From assembly GCF_002201475.1 (NCBI RefSeq), contig NZ_CP021422.1:1550001-1614000 (forward strand): a DNA stretch of 64,000 nt, in the 5' to 3' direction. Below the pieces are notes generated by a model. The model did not search any database. It saw nothing but the letters and a program-made list of their open reading frames with translations, and had not been told where the DNA came from. Position numbers and translations under genes: made by a program. Within the stretch, counting starts at the first letter, position 1. Each line of letters opens with the position of its first letter. The stretch is from Acutalibacter muris (GTDB lineage Bacteria; Bacillota; Clostridia; Oscillospirales; Acutalibacteraceae). Shown piece after piece: positions 8,294 through 16,515 of the stretch.

Positions 8294-9601
8294 ATGAAAC
8301 AAACCGCAAAAAACTTACGAAAAAAGCTGCTGTCTCAGGTAAGGAAAATGGGAAAGAATCCCCAAATTTACGCCAGCCGGCCAGGACGGGATTTCACCCG
8401 CCGCAGGGCGCTGGATTTTGAAAAAATCCTTCTCCTGCTGCTTACCATGAGCTGTGAAAGCGTGGGCAAAAATCTCATGAAAGCTTTCCGTTTTCAAGAA
8501 AAAACACCCTCTGCCTCCGCTTTTGTGCAGCAGCGGAAAAAGCTTTTGCCTAAAGCCTTGGAGGACTTATTTCACAGCTTTTCAAATTCACTTACCCCCG
8601 AAAAGAAGTACCGGGGATATCGGCTGCTGGCAGTGGATGGAATGTCCTTGAAATCATCAGCATACCCTGCAGATTTGCTTTCTTATCTGCCCGGAACAGA
8701 CCGCCAGCACGGTTGGAACAAGCACCTGATAAACGCTCTTTTTGACTTGGAAAACGGCATTTATACAGACTTAATTGTCCAAAAGGAACACGAGAAAAAT
8801 GAAGGCAAAGCTCTGTGTGAAATGACAGACCGTTCGCGGATTTCAGAGCCGGTTATCCTTTTAGCCGACCGGAACTATGCGTCCCTGAACAACTTGGCGC
8901 ATCTGGAAAACCGGGGCTGGAAATATGTCCTCCGCCTGAAGGAAAGGGATTCGGTTTTTGGTGTAAAGCTTCCTTGTTTTCCCGAATTTGATATACCCGC
9001 AAGCCTCACTTTGGGGCGCCTCACAAAACGAAAACTGGAAACAAGAAATATCCCTGTTCCGGCAGATTTTTATAAGCTTACAAGTCAGCGTGTTTTCGAT
9101 TTCCTGCCTGCAGAAAGCGTTGGCTTTTACCGGCTTTCTTTCCGTATCGTACGCGTAAATTTCTGCAATGGAAAAACGGAAACCTTCCTGACAAATCTGA
9201 ATAAAAATCAATTTCCGCCCGAAACTTTGAAAGCTCTTTACGCCAAACGCTGGGGCATCGAAACATCTTTCCGCAGCCTGAAATATTCAGTGGCGCTCAT
9301 TCATCTCCACTCCAAAATTCCAGAACTTATTTTACAGGAGGTTTTTGCTGCTTTCCTGATTTTTAACTTTGCACAGGCAGCAGCCTGGAACGTGGAGCTT
9401 TCCTGCCACAAGACAAAACAAAAGCAGCGCCTCAATTTTTCCGATGCTGTCTTTGCCTGCTGTGCTTTCTTACGGAAACCTTTTCGAGAACTGGAAGGGT
9501 TGCTTTACAGGAAACGCTTTCCAGTAAGGCGGGGACGGGCTTTCCAGAGACCTGTTTCCTCGGGTAATCGGATTTCTTGGTTTTATCTCCCGGCACGATA
9601 G
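8294..9601 (+). CDS. IS4-family transposase
   Basis: The protein of 435 residues is a DDE transposase. The first Asp is in VDGMSLKSS, the second in LADRNYASLNNL, and the Glu lies in the Y-(2)-R-(3)-E-(6)-K signature YAKRWGIETSFRSLK, which is diagnostic of the IS4 superfamily. The N-terminal part with the DFEKILLLLLTMSCES segment matches the usual IS4 N-terminal domain. The frame is complete and ends 19 bp before the right inverted repeat, so the enzyme is probably active. Its codon use looks more AT-rich than the surrounding element. Confidence 0.93.
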   Translation: MKQTAKNLRKKLLSQVRKMGKNPQIYASRPGRDFTRRRALDFEKILLLLLTMSCESVGKNLMKAFRFQEKTPSASAFVQQRKKLLPKALEDLFHSFSNSLTPEKKYRGYRLLAVDGMSLKSSAYPADLLSYLPGTDRQHGWNKHLINALFDLENGIYTDLIVQKEHEKNEGKALCEMTDRSRISEPVILLADRNYASLNNLAHLENRGWKYVLRLKERDSVFGVKLPCFPEFDIPASLTLGRLTKRKLETRNIPVPADFYKLTSQRVFDFLPAESVGFYRLSFRIVRVNFCNGKTETFLTNLNKNQFPPETLKALYAKRWGIETSFRSLKYSVALIHLHSKIPELILQEVFAAFLIFNFAQAAAWNVELSCHKTKQKQRLNFSDAVFACCAFLRKPFRELEGLLYRKRFPVRRGRAFQRPVSSGNRISWFYLPAR

Positions 9602-9637
9602 CCGGGATCTTTGGCGGCGCTTAACTTAATGGCATTG

Positions 9638-9658
9638 CCCAGCTTGGGACACATTTCC
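9638..9658. repeat. palindrome copy 3, right part, with the second 11-bp duplication
   Basis: CCCAGCTTGGG at 9638-9648 is the right-hand target duplication; the rest of the original palindrome (ACACATTTCC) follows to 9658. Confidence 0.85.
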
Positions 9659-9690
9659 ATGCCATATTCCCCTAGGTTTTTTACAGAAAT

Positions 9691-9719
9691 TTGCAATTTC
9701 TCACAAGGCGTGCTATACT
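9691..9719 (+). promoter_or_regulatory. sigma-70-type promoter of the SLH-CAP gene
   Basis: A -35 box TTGCAA (9691-9696) and a -10 box TATACT (9714-9719) are separated by 17 bp, 42 bp before the start codon. Confidence 0.7.
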
Positions 9720-9761
9720 TACATTGTAGAAATTCACCAAATATTGAAAGGGGTTTTCTCT

Positions 9762-10970
9762 ATGAAAAAACAGATTTCCATAATGTTAGCCGCCCTGCTC
9801 CTTACCGCCTCCCTCACTATCCCGGCCAGCACCAAAAGCGTCTCGGATTTCACGGACGTTTCCCCAAAAGCGTGGTACTACGGCGCCGTGGAGTATGCCG
9901 CAAACGCCGGGCTTTTCAGCGGCACATCGGCCACACAGTTCAGCCCCAACAGTACCATGACGCGGGGCATGTTCATCACCGTGCTGGGCCGTTTGCATGG
10001 GGTGGAAGCCACCTATGGCCGGTTTGATTATTACAATTTCAATGACGTCTATCAAGGGGAATACTTCTATCCCTTTGCGGTATGGGCCAGGGACAACGGT
10101 ATCGCGGACGGCGATTTCTTCTATCCCAACAAGCCCATCGCCCGGGAAGATATGGCGGTGTTTTTCTACCGCTATTTCCAGAAGTTCGGCTTCCCCCTGA
10201 CGGAGCGCGAATCCAAGTACGCCTCTTTTTCGGACTGCGCAAAGGTATCGCCCGGAGCGCAGGACGCCATGAAATGGGCGACTGCCTACGGCATACTCAA
10301 CGGTTCCGGCGGCAGGCTTGACCCTTTGAGTTCAGCGACCCGGGCGCAGGTGGCGCAGATATTCCTCAATTTCAGCAGGCTAAAGAGTTTTGAAAAGCCA
10401 GCCGAGAATCCTTCCCCTACGCCCACGCCCACCCCCGGCGAGGACCCGCCGTGGTACAACTACAATCCAACCTATGAAAAACCCACGGGCAGGTCGGCGG
10501 CAGACTCAAACGGCGGCTATTTCGATTATGACCTTGCAAACGAGGTTATGGAGCAGATAAACGAGCTTCGGAAAAGCAAGGGCCTGAACGAATTGTTATT
10601 CCACCCCCTTGTAAGAGACTGGGCGGATATCCGTGCCAAAGAGAGCGTTATCCGTTTTGAGCATGTCCGGCCCAACGGCGAAGTCTGCCTTACCGTCGGC
10701 GAGGGCCTGAACGTGGAGAACATCTACAAGGGCATCGGCTACCCCGCCTATATCCGGGACGATACCCGGAAGATGGCAAAAGCCATTGTGGACGCCTGGT
10801 ACAATTCCACCGGCCACCGGCAGAATATGCTCCATGATTCTATGGACGTGGCAGCGGTCTCCTGTTATGTGGTGGGTAACAATGTCTACGCCGAACACCT
10901 GTTCAGCAAGCAGCCGTTGTACTTTTTCGACCATACCATCTATGACATATACGGATGGCCCCGGCAATGA
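9762..10970 (+). CDS. secreted SLH-domain protein with CAP/SCP domain
   Basis: The start is ATG 9762 behind AAAGGGG; an ATG at 9744 is upstream of the ribosome site. Residues 1-24 are a Sec signal peptide (MKKQISIMLAALLLTASLTI). Three S-layer homology modules follow at about 28-210 (FTDVSPKAWYYGAVEYAANA, TRGMFITVLGRL and similar), expected to bind secondary wall polymer. A Pro-rich linker (about 222-240) leads to a C-terminal CAP domain with the DWADIRAKE, GENVE-like and WYNSTGHRQNMLH motifs. It should sit outside the cell on the wall; the role of the CAP domain is unknown. It lies on the plus strand inside the otherwise minus-strand element and has its own promoter and terminator, so it is a cargo gene. 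Confidence 0.88.
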   Translation: MKKQISIMLAALLLTASLTIPASTKSVSDFTDVSPKAWYYGAVEYAANAGLFSGTSATQFSPNSTMTRGMFITVLGRLHGVEATYGRFDYYNFNDVYQGEYFYPFAVWARDNGIADGDFFYPNKPIAREDMAVFFYRYFQKFGFPLTERESKYASFSDCAKVSPGAQDAMKWATAYGILNGSGGRLDPLSSATRAQVAQIFLNFSRLKSFEKPAENPSPTPTPTPGEDPPWYNYNPTYEKPTGRSAADSNGGYFDYDLANEVMEQINELRKSKGLNELLFHPLVRDWADIRAKESVIRFEHVRPNGEVCLTVGEGLNVENIYKGIGYPAYIRDDTRKMAKAIVDAWYNSTGHRQNMLHDSMDVAAVSCYVVGNNVYAEHLFSKQPLYFFDHTIYDIYGWPRQ

Positions 10971-10996
10971 ACAAACATAAACATATATAATGTAGG

Positions 10997-11028
10997 GAAA
11001 GCTCCCGGCTGTATAGCCGGGGGCTTTC
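10997..11028 (+). terminator. intrinsic terminator after the SLH-CAP gene
   Basis: A 14-bp stem with one G-T pair (GAAAGCTCCCGGCT against AGCCGGGGGCTTTC) closes a GTAT loop and is followed by TCTCCGTTT. It lies between two convergent genes and may serve both. Confidence 0.75.
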
Positions 11029-11070
11029 TCCGTTTAAGTAAGCCTCCTCTCCCTGATTCTGTTTTCTTCC

Positions 11071-14000
11071 TTAGTCAATAAGCCTTATCCATGTTTCCCG
11101 GCCTCTGCTGTCCTTCGTATACTCATGGCCGTTGCTGACCTCAGCCACCAGAGCCGCATAGGAACTGACGTCGGTGAAGAAAGCGCCCTCTAAACCGCTG
11201 CGGTCGGGGTTTGTGTCTCGGCTGGTGATTTCGCACAAGTCCATAGCCACCTTGATCCGGCTGACCTCTCCCTCTGCACTGACGATGTAGGAAGTAAGAT
11301 CACGCTGGAAAGCGGCGCTCAGAATACGGTAGGTCTGCGCCTGTGTGGCGGGCTTGCGGCCATCTGACTCGGACGAGTATTCGGCGGTGGACACCATGCC
11401 CAGTGAAATAAGGAACCTTGCGTCCTTTGTTGTAACGCCCTCCGGCACGGCCTTCGTCCCATAGCCAAGGGATTTACGGTAATCGTCTGTCATGATACGT
11501 ACGGCAAGCTGGCAGACCTGCCTCAAGGTAATGGGCTCCTCCGGGCGCCACTTGAAAGTGGGGTTGCCCTGGCTGTCGCCATACCCATAGAAAAGTCTAT
11601 AGTGGATATCCGTAAACGGTACAGTAACATCCTCAAGGACGGAAACCTCCGGGGCCGTCAGGCCCACATCCTTATGGCTGGGGCTTTTCAGGGTGGCATA
11701 ATTGGTAAAGGCTTTTCCCGAAGCGTCCGTCTTGAACTCCACCCGGAACTGGGCCTCGGCAGAGCCGCCAGGCTGGATATCGCCCAGATTGAGCACCAAC
11801 TCGCACCCGTTGAAGCTCCACTGGCTGGACTTCACGCCGTTGATGGAAACGGAATCGTTTATAAGGGTCAGCATGGAACTGTCCAGAATATCCAGCGCCT
11901 GTACATTCTCCCATACCATATCTGTAGTGTTGCTGGCGGTGATGGTATAGGTCACGGATTCCCTGGGCTTTACGATGGTCTTGTCCACTGTTTTTGTTCC
12001 AGCGGGCTTGTTATCAGCCGTATCGTCCGGGGTAAGGGCGGGCACGGTAACGCCGGGGTCTGTGCCGGTCTTTTCACCGTTATCGCCCCTGGCTATAGCG
12101 GTATTGGTGATGGCAGTACCCTGAGCATTACCCAGCACACGCACATCAAATTCCACAACAGCAGTTTGATTGGGCTTGAGGTCGTCAACCGGGATTTCGA
12201 TTGCCCTGCCGGAAATACCATAGGAGACGGTCTGCCCGTCCACCCGCACAGAACCGGCAACAAACTCAAGGCCAGCCGGGATAACGTCGGAAACCGTGAC
12301 ATTTTTCCAGTCAGCAGTGGCATTTGCGCCGTTCTTGACCTGAATGGTATAGGTGAAAATATCTCCGGGCTTGGCTTTCGTCACACTGGCGCTCTTGGTA
12401 ATGGCCGGTTCTGTCTTGCCGCCGTCAATCTCCACGCCTGTGTCGGGAAGCTGGATATCCTCCCGGTCCGGGCTTTTCACAACGGCGGTGTTGGTGATGT
12501 ACATACCCTGCGCGCCCTCGTCAACCGTGACGCGGAAGGAGTAGGTTTTGGTCTGGCCGGGCTCTACGCTGTCCGTTATCAGCTTCAAAGTGCGGGCACT
12601 GGCATTGTACGAAAAGTCATTGGTGGAGCGCCCGTCCACTTCCACGCTGCCGGAAACAAAGGTCAGGTGTTCCGGGATAACGTCGATGACTTCCACATTC
12701 TTCCACGGGCCGGAAGCAGTAGAAGCATTGCGCACAGCGATAGAATATGTCAGTGTGTCGCCAACCTTGGCCCTGGATTTATCCACCGTCTTAGCTCCTA
12801 CGGAGCCCTCGGACTTGCCGTCCTCCACGGCTACATCTCCGGGAGTTGTTACAGTCACGGGGCCGCTGTTTTCAGCGGCCAGCACAGCGGTGTTGCCGAA
12901 CCTCTTACCGTAAGCGTTGGTATTGACCGCGGCCGTAAAGGTCACGGTTTTCGTCTGGCCCGGGGCAATATCTCCCAGCTCCACACGGAGCTGCCGGGCC
13001 GCCCCGTCAAAAAAACTGCGGGCGGTAAGGCCGTCTACCCGCACACTGGCGGGGTCAAGGGTCAGGTACTCGGAGAGGGTGTCGGTCACGGTCACATTCT
13101 TCAGATTGGCCGTCACTTTGTCGGAATTGTGGGCGGTGATGGTGTAGGTGAGAATATCGCCTACTTTTGCGGTAGTCTTGCTTACAGTCTTTGTGCCGCT
13201 TAGCTGGCCTTTGCCAAGTCCCACGGCCACGCCGTTGTCGCTGGCGGTATGCTTGCCGTTATCGCCCTGGGCGGTTGCCACGTTGCGGATGATATCCCCG
13301 GCGGCGCGCTCCAGAACCTTTACCCGGAATGTCACCCGGACGCTTTCGTTGGGCTTCAAGCTGCCAATTTCCACGCTCAAAACCTGCCCGGAAAGGGTAT
13401 ATTCGGTGGTTTTATCATCAACGGCAACTGAACCGTCCACCAGTTCCACGCCTGCGGGGAGCACGTCGGAGAGCACAATGTTTTTCCAGTCGGCGGTGGC
13501 CTTTGCGCCGTTCTTGATTTCTACCGTATAGGTGAAAGTATCGCCGGGTTTGGCCTTGCTGACGCTGGCGGTCTTAGTCATGGAGGGTTCAACACTGCCG
13601 CCTTCAATCTCCACGCCGGTATCGGGAAGCTGCATATCTTCCCGGCCCTCGCTGGTGACTTTGGCGGTGTTCACGATACGCAAACCCTGTGCCCCATCTT
13701 CCACCGTGACGCGGAAGGTGTATGTCCGGGTCTGGCCCACGGCAATGCTGTCCGCCAGCAGGGTCAAGGTGCGGGCATCTGCGTCAAAGGAGTAATCGTT
13801 GCTGGCCCGTCCGTCCACTTCCACGCTGCCGGGGACAAAAGCCAGGTGTTCCGGGATAACGTCCGTAACCTTGGCCTTCTCCCAGGCTGCGGTGGCTGTG
13901 GAAGAATTGCGCAGGGCGATGGAATAAGTGAGGGTATCGCCAACCGCCGCCCGGGACTTATTGACGGTCTTTGCGCCTGTGTAGCCCTCGGGCGTGCCGG

Positions 14001-15396
14001 CGGCAACGGTCACGCCGCTGTCGGTGGCAGGCTTATCTTCCTCGTTGGCGGCGCTCAAAACAGCGGTATTGGTGAATTTCTTTCCGCAAGCACTGGTGTT
14101 GACTGTAGCAGAAAACGTCACGGTTTTTGTCTCGTTGGGATTGATATCCCCCAAGTCAACCGTAAGCTGCCGGGTCTTGCTGTCAAAGGTAGTGTGGACG
14201 GTATTGCCGTCCACGGCCACGCTGCCCTGATTGAACGTGACATACTCCGGAAGTGTGTCGCTCATGACCACATCCCGCAGGGGGACAGTGGCGGTGTCCG
14301 CGTTGTTGACAGTAACGGTATAGGTCAAAGTGTCTCCCACATGGGCCTCGGCCTTATCAACAGACTTTGCCGCAGACATTTTCGCAATCCCGTCCTCTAC
14401 AGTCACGCCCACGTCAGAGGGGACAACGGAGTCAGAATTATCCGCGCTCAGCACAGCGGTATTCTGGAATGTCTGGTTATAGGCGCTTTTGTTGACAGTC
14501 ACCTGGAATGTAACGGTTTTTGCAGCACCCGGTTCCATGGTGCCCAACTCAACAGCTAAAATGCCCTTGTCGAAGCTATAGCGGCCACTGGCCCCGTCCA
14601 TCATGACGCTGCCCTGCACAAAATCAACGAAGCTGGGCAGGGTATCAGTGAGAGTTGCATTTTCAAGCGGGGCGGTAGCGTCCTCCGCATTGCTGGCGGT
14701 GACGGTGTAAGTCAGGGTATCGCCTACCTTTGCGGTGGATTTATCAACAGTCTTTGTGGCAGTCAGGCCGGGCCTGCCGTCCTCTATCTTCGTGCCAGCG
14801 TCTGTAACAGGCTTGTCCTCGTTCCTGTCCGCGCTCAGGATGGCGGTGTTGGAAAGGCTCTCGCCGTAAGCGGTGTCCTTAACGATGGCGGCAAAAGTCA
14901 CCTGCTTTTTCTCACCGGGGGCAAGGTCTCCCACCTTAACGGTCAGCAGGCCGGACTTCATGTCAAACTGATAGCTGCCATTCTCGCCGTCCACCAGTAC
15001 AGAGCCGTACACGAAGCCCAGATGTTCCGGGATGGTGTCCTTTACAACGGCATTACGCAGAGTGGCGTTAGCAGATTCATCGTTGCCAACGGTGATGGAG
15101 TAGTGCAGGGTATCGCCCACTCTGGCCTCGGCCCTGTCCACGTCCTTGGAGCCGGTCAGCACAGAATTGCCGTGATGGTAGACATAGGTAATCTCCGTGG
15201 TGTAGCCAAGGTAAACGCGGTTGCTGACGGCAGGTGCGGCCAGTTCCCGGCTGGTGCTTTCATCAAGAAAACGCTCGGTCATGTTGCCGGATTCGCCGGG
15301 GCTGGCCTCAGTGGCAAGGGCGGCGGTGGTCATGGGGCCAAGGACGGTCAGAAGGCTCAAAAGCAGAGCCAGGAATTTTTGGGAAATTTTATTCAA
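11071..15396 (-). CDS. giant secreted surface protein with nine DUF11 repeats and SLH-like end
   Basis: The start is TTG at 15396, eight bases after a perfect AGGAGG; no better start exists. The 1441-residue product begins with a signal peptide (to about residue 29, ALATEA). A first domain leads into nine repeats of about 125 residues, each opening with a K-x-V-(D/N/S)-K...AKVGDTLTYT motif and containing NTA(V/I)L strands, typical of the DUF11/conserved repeat domain of wall adhesins. From about residue 1265 the sequence changes to an SLH-like region (FTDIHYRLFYGYGD; ITLRQVCQLAVRIM) that could anchor it to the wall. No LPXTG motif is present. Repeats 4/5 and 7/8 are near copies, showing internal duplication. 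It is a cargo adhesin of the element. Confidence 0.85.
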   Translation of the reverse strand: MNKISQKFLALLLSLLTVLGPMTTAALATEASPGESGNMTERFLDESTSRELAAPAVSNRVYLGYTTEITYVYHHGNSVLTGSKDVDRAEARVGDTLHYSITVGNDESANATLRNAVVKDTIPEHLGFVYGSVLVDGENGSYQFDMKSGLLTVKVGDLAPGEKKQVTFAAIVKDTAYGESLSNTAILSADRNEDKPVTDAGTKIEDGRPGLTATKTVDKSTAKVGDTLTYTVTASNAEDATAPLENATLTDTLPSFVDFVQGSVMMDGASGRYSFDKGILAVELGTMEPGAAKTVTFQVTVNKSAYNQTFQNTAVLSADNSDSVVPSDVGVTVEDGIAKMSAAKSVDKAEAHVGDTLTYTVTVNNADTATVPLRDVVMSDTLPEYVTFNQGSVAVDGNTVHTTFDSKTRQLTVDLGDINPNETKTVTFSATVNTSACGKKFTNTAVLSAANEEDKPATDSGVTVAAGTPEGYTGAKTVNKSRAAVGDTLTYSIALRNSSTATAAWEKAKVTDVIPEHLAFVPGSVEVDGRASNDYSFDADARTLTLLADSIAVGQTRTYTFRVTVEDGAQGLRIVNTAKVTSEGREDMQLPDTGVEIEGGSVEPSMTKTASVSKAKPGDTFTYTVEIKNGAKATADWKNIVLSDVLPAGVELVDGSVAVDDKTTEYTLSGQVLSVEIGSLKPNESVRVTFRVKVLERAAGDIIRNVATAQGDNGKHTASDNGVAVGLGKGQLSGTKTVSKTTAKVGDILTYTITAHNSDKVTANLKNVTVTDTLSEYLTLDPASVRVDGLTARSFFDGAARQLRVELGDIAPGQTKTVTFTAAVNTNAYGKRFGNTAVLAAENSGPVTVTTPGDVAVEDGKSEGSVGAKTVDKSRAKVGDTLTYSIAVRNASTASGPWKNVEVIDVIPEHLTFVSGSVEVDGRSTNDFSYNASARTLKLITDSVEPGQTKTYSFRVTVDEGAQGMYITNTAVVKSPDREDIQLPDTGVEIDGGKTEPAITKSASVTKAKPGDIFTYTIQVKNGANATADWKNVTVSDVIPAGLEFVAGSVRVDGQTVSYGISGRAIEIPVDDLKPNQTAVVEFDVRVLGNAQGTAITNTAIARGDNGEKTGTDPGVTVPALTPDDTADNKPAGTKTVDKTIVKPRESVTYTITASNTTDMVWENVQALDILDSSMLTLINDSVSINGVKSSQWSFNGCELVLNLGDIQPGGSAEAQFRVEFKTDASGKAFTNYATLKSPSHKDVGLTAPEVSVLEDVTVPFTDIHYRLFYGYGDSQGNPTFKWRPEEPITLRQVCQLAVRIMTDDYRKSLGYGTKAVPEGVTTKDARFLISLGMVSTAEYSSESDGRKPATQAQTYRILSAAFQRDLTSYIVSAEGEVSRIKVAMDLCEITSRDTNPDRSGLEGAFFTDVSSYAALVAEVSNGHEYTKDSRGRETWIRLID

Positions 15397-15477
15397 ATAG
15401 AAGTCCTCCTTTTAATTTTTTGATGTTTTCGGCGGGTGAAGGGAAAAGGGGGCGCCCGGATTTTGTGAATCAAATAA

Positions 15478-15831
15478 TCATTCATCGGCAATTCCCTGTC
15501 CTTTCACGGTCAAAATGCCCTCAAGGGTGGTGGCGGCAATCCGCAGGCGTTGGGCCACGGCAATATCGCTCTTGACCGTTTCATCCACCTGCCCTCCGCA
15601 GACGACCAGCACCCGGGAACGGCGCAGGTACTCCCGGGCCATGTCCAGTCCGTCCTTGTGTTCCTGGGGCACCTCCTTGTGAATGAAGTCCGGCAGGAAC
15701 AGCAGGGGGCATATGGGCGAGAACCCGGCTTCATACACCTGCCTGCAATAATAGGCGGCGTTCTCCCTGTCTGTGCTCCTGCTGCCACTCCACGCGGCTG
15801 AAATGTAGGCGATAGGACGTTTTACTGTCAT
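15478..15831 (-). CDS. DUF4406/DUF7768-like nucleoside-deoxyribosyltransferase-fold protein
   Basis: The start is ATG 15831 with GGAGAAAGGAAA upstream; ATG 15852 lies before the ribosome site. This 117-residue protein begins with YISAAWSG, then NAAYYCRQVYEAGFSPICP and a C-terminal SRVLVVCGGQVDETVKSDI segment. That pattern fits small Rossmann-like proteins related to nucleoside 2-deoxyribosyltransferases that occur in phages and mobile elements. The substrate is unknown. It lies 81 bp upstream of the DUF11 gene in the same direction and probably shares its transcript. Two palindromes and a terminator-like hairpin precede it. Confidence 0.6.
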   Translation of the reverse strand: MTVKRPIAYISAAWSGSRSTDRENAAYYCRQVYEAGFSPICPLLFLPDFIHKEVPQEHKDGLDMAREYLRRSRVLVVCGGQVDETVKSDIAVAQRLRIAATTLEGILTVKGQGIADE

Positions 15832-15860
15832 ACTGATTTCCTTTCTCCCCATTCGGGGTA

Positions 15861-15884
15861 AAAAAATAACGGCTTATAGCCGTT
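15861..15884 (-). terminator. terminator-like hairpin in the leader of the DUF7768-like gene
   Basis: On the minus strand the stem AACGGCT-ATA-AGCCGTT (15868-15884) is followed by ATTTTTT. It is only 30 bp upstream of the start at 15831 and directly follows palindromes 4 and 5, so it may end the upstream gene or act as an attenuator. Confidence 0.65.
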
Positions 15885-15888
15885 TTGT

Positions 15889-15903
15889 GTCCCAACTTGG
15901 GAC
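15889..15903. repeat. palindrome copy 4
   Basis: Perfect GTCCCAACTTGGGAC around a central C, flanked by TTTGT and GGATTTC. Confidence 0.85.
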
Positions 15904-15926
15904 GGATTTCTCTGTTGATTTTTTGT

Positions 15927-15941
15927 GTCCCAACTTGGGAC
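15927..15941. repeat. palindrome copy 5
   Basis: Perfect GTCCCAACTTGGGAC; with flanking TGT and ACA the symmetry extends to 21 bp. Its start is 38 bp from the start of copy 4, and it is 11 bp from the stop of the next gene. Confidence 0.85.
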
Positions 15942-15951
15942 ACATTACCCG

Positions 15952-16488
15952 CTACCTGTCCGGGCCGTTTTTGGTTTTGGGCTTCTGCGTGACGGCCCTG
16001 ATTTTCTCCATATCAAAGCCCCATTCCCGGGGATGGATATCCCGCAGCGAACTGCCCCAGAGGATGACATTTCCAATCTGGCGGCGGTTCGGGCCAATTT
16101 GCAGTATTTCAAAAATGCAGTATTTCCGGCCCTTTGCCGCCCCTTTCGGTGCAAAAGCAAAGCCGTGGGCGGATATTTCATCAATGATAAAATAGGGCGG
16201 GCCCTTGGCCGTGCTATCCTTGGTAAAGTAGAATTTCCGGTAAAATTCAAGCTCGCGTATGTAGTCCAGCGGCGTATACTTTGCGCCGATGCCCTCCATG
16301 CGCTCCGCAAACTCGCAGATGTGGTAAACATTATTTCCCACCTGCGTGTGGCACTCGTCCAGAAACCGGCATACTCGCTCAATCTGTTCCCCGTTCGGGC
16401 GGGTGATCCGGATGCGCCCGCCGTCCGGCAGGTGGAACAGGGTATTGTAGCTGCTGTCGATAAAACGGATGTACTTTTTCGTGGGCAA
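15952..16488 (-). CDS. conserved mobile-element protein, function unknown
   Basis: I do not recognise a named family for this 178-residue soluble protein. It has a beta-rich N-terminus (YIRFIDSSYNTLFHLPDGGR) with an LPDGG turn, a central helix with Cys residues (RVCRFLDECHTQVGNNVYHI), and a basic C-terminus (KPKTKNGPDR). It lies 27 bp downstream of the replication gene in the same direction and probably forms an operon with it. The open frame begins with TTG at 16488, only two bases after AGGAGG, which is unusually close; no better start is visible. Confidence 0.6.
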   Translation of the reverse strand: MPTKKYIRFIDSSYNTLFHLPDGGRIRITRPNGEQIERVCRFLDECHTQVGNNVYHICEFAERMEGIGAKYTPLDYIRELEFYRKFYFTKDSTAKGPPYFIIDEISAHGFAFAPKGAAKGRKYCIFEILQIGPNRRQIGNVILWGSSLRDIHPREWGFDMEKIRAVTQKPKTKNGPDR

Positions 16489-16515
16489 AACCTCCTTAAA
16501 AAAATTTTCTGTGGA

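Larger units (their letters stand above)
8173..9637 (+). mobile_element. IS4-family insertion sequence (1465 bp)
   Basis: The element has perfect 18-bp terminal inverted repeats, CAATGCCATTAAGTTAAG at 8173-8190 and its complement at 9620-9637. It is bounded by an 11-bp direct repeat, CCCAGCTTGGG. It carries one transposase gene. Repeat length, duplication length and the transposase motif all fit the IS4 superfamily. The perfect ends and duplication indicate a recent insertion. Confidence 0.93.

Noticed and set aside
11602..13203. Plus-strand open frame of 533 codons opposite the DUF11 gene.
   Set aside because: It is antisense to a repeat-rich protein with a signal peptide and a good ribosome site; the plus frame shows no domain or start signal.
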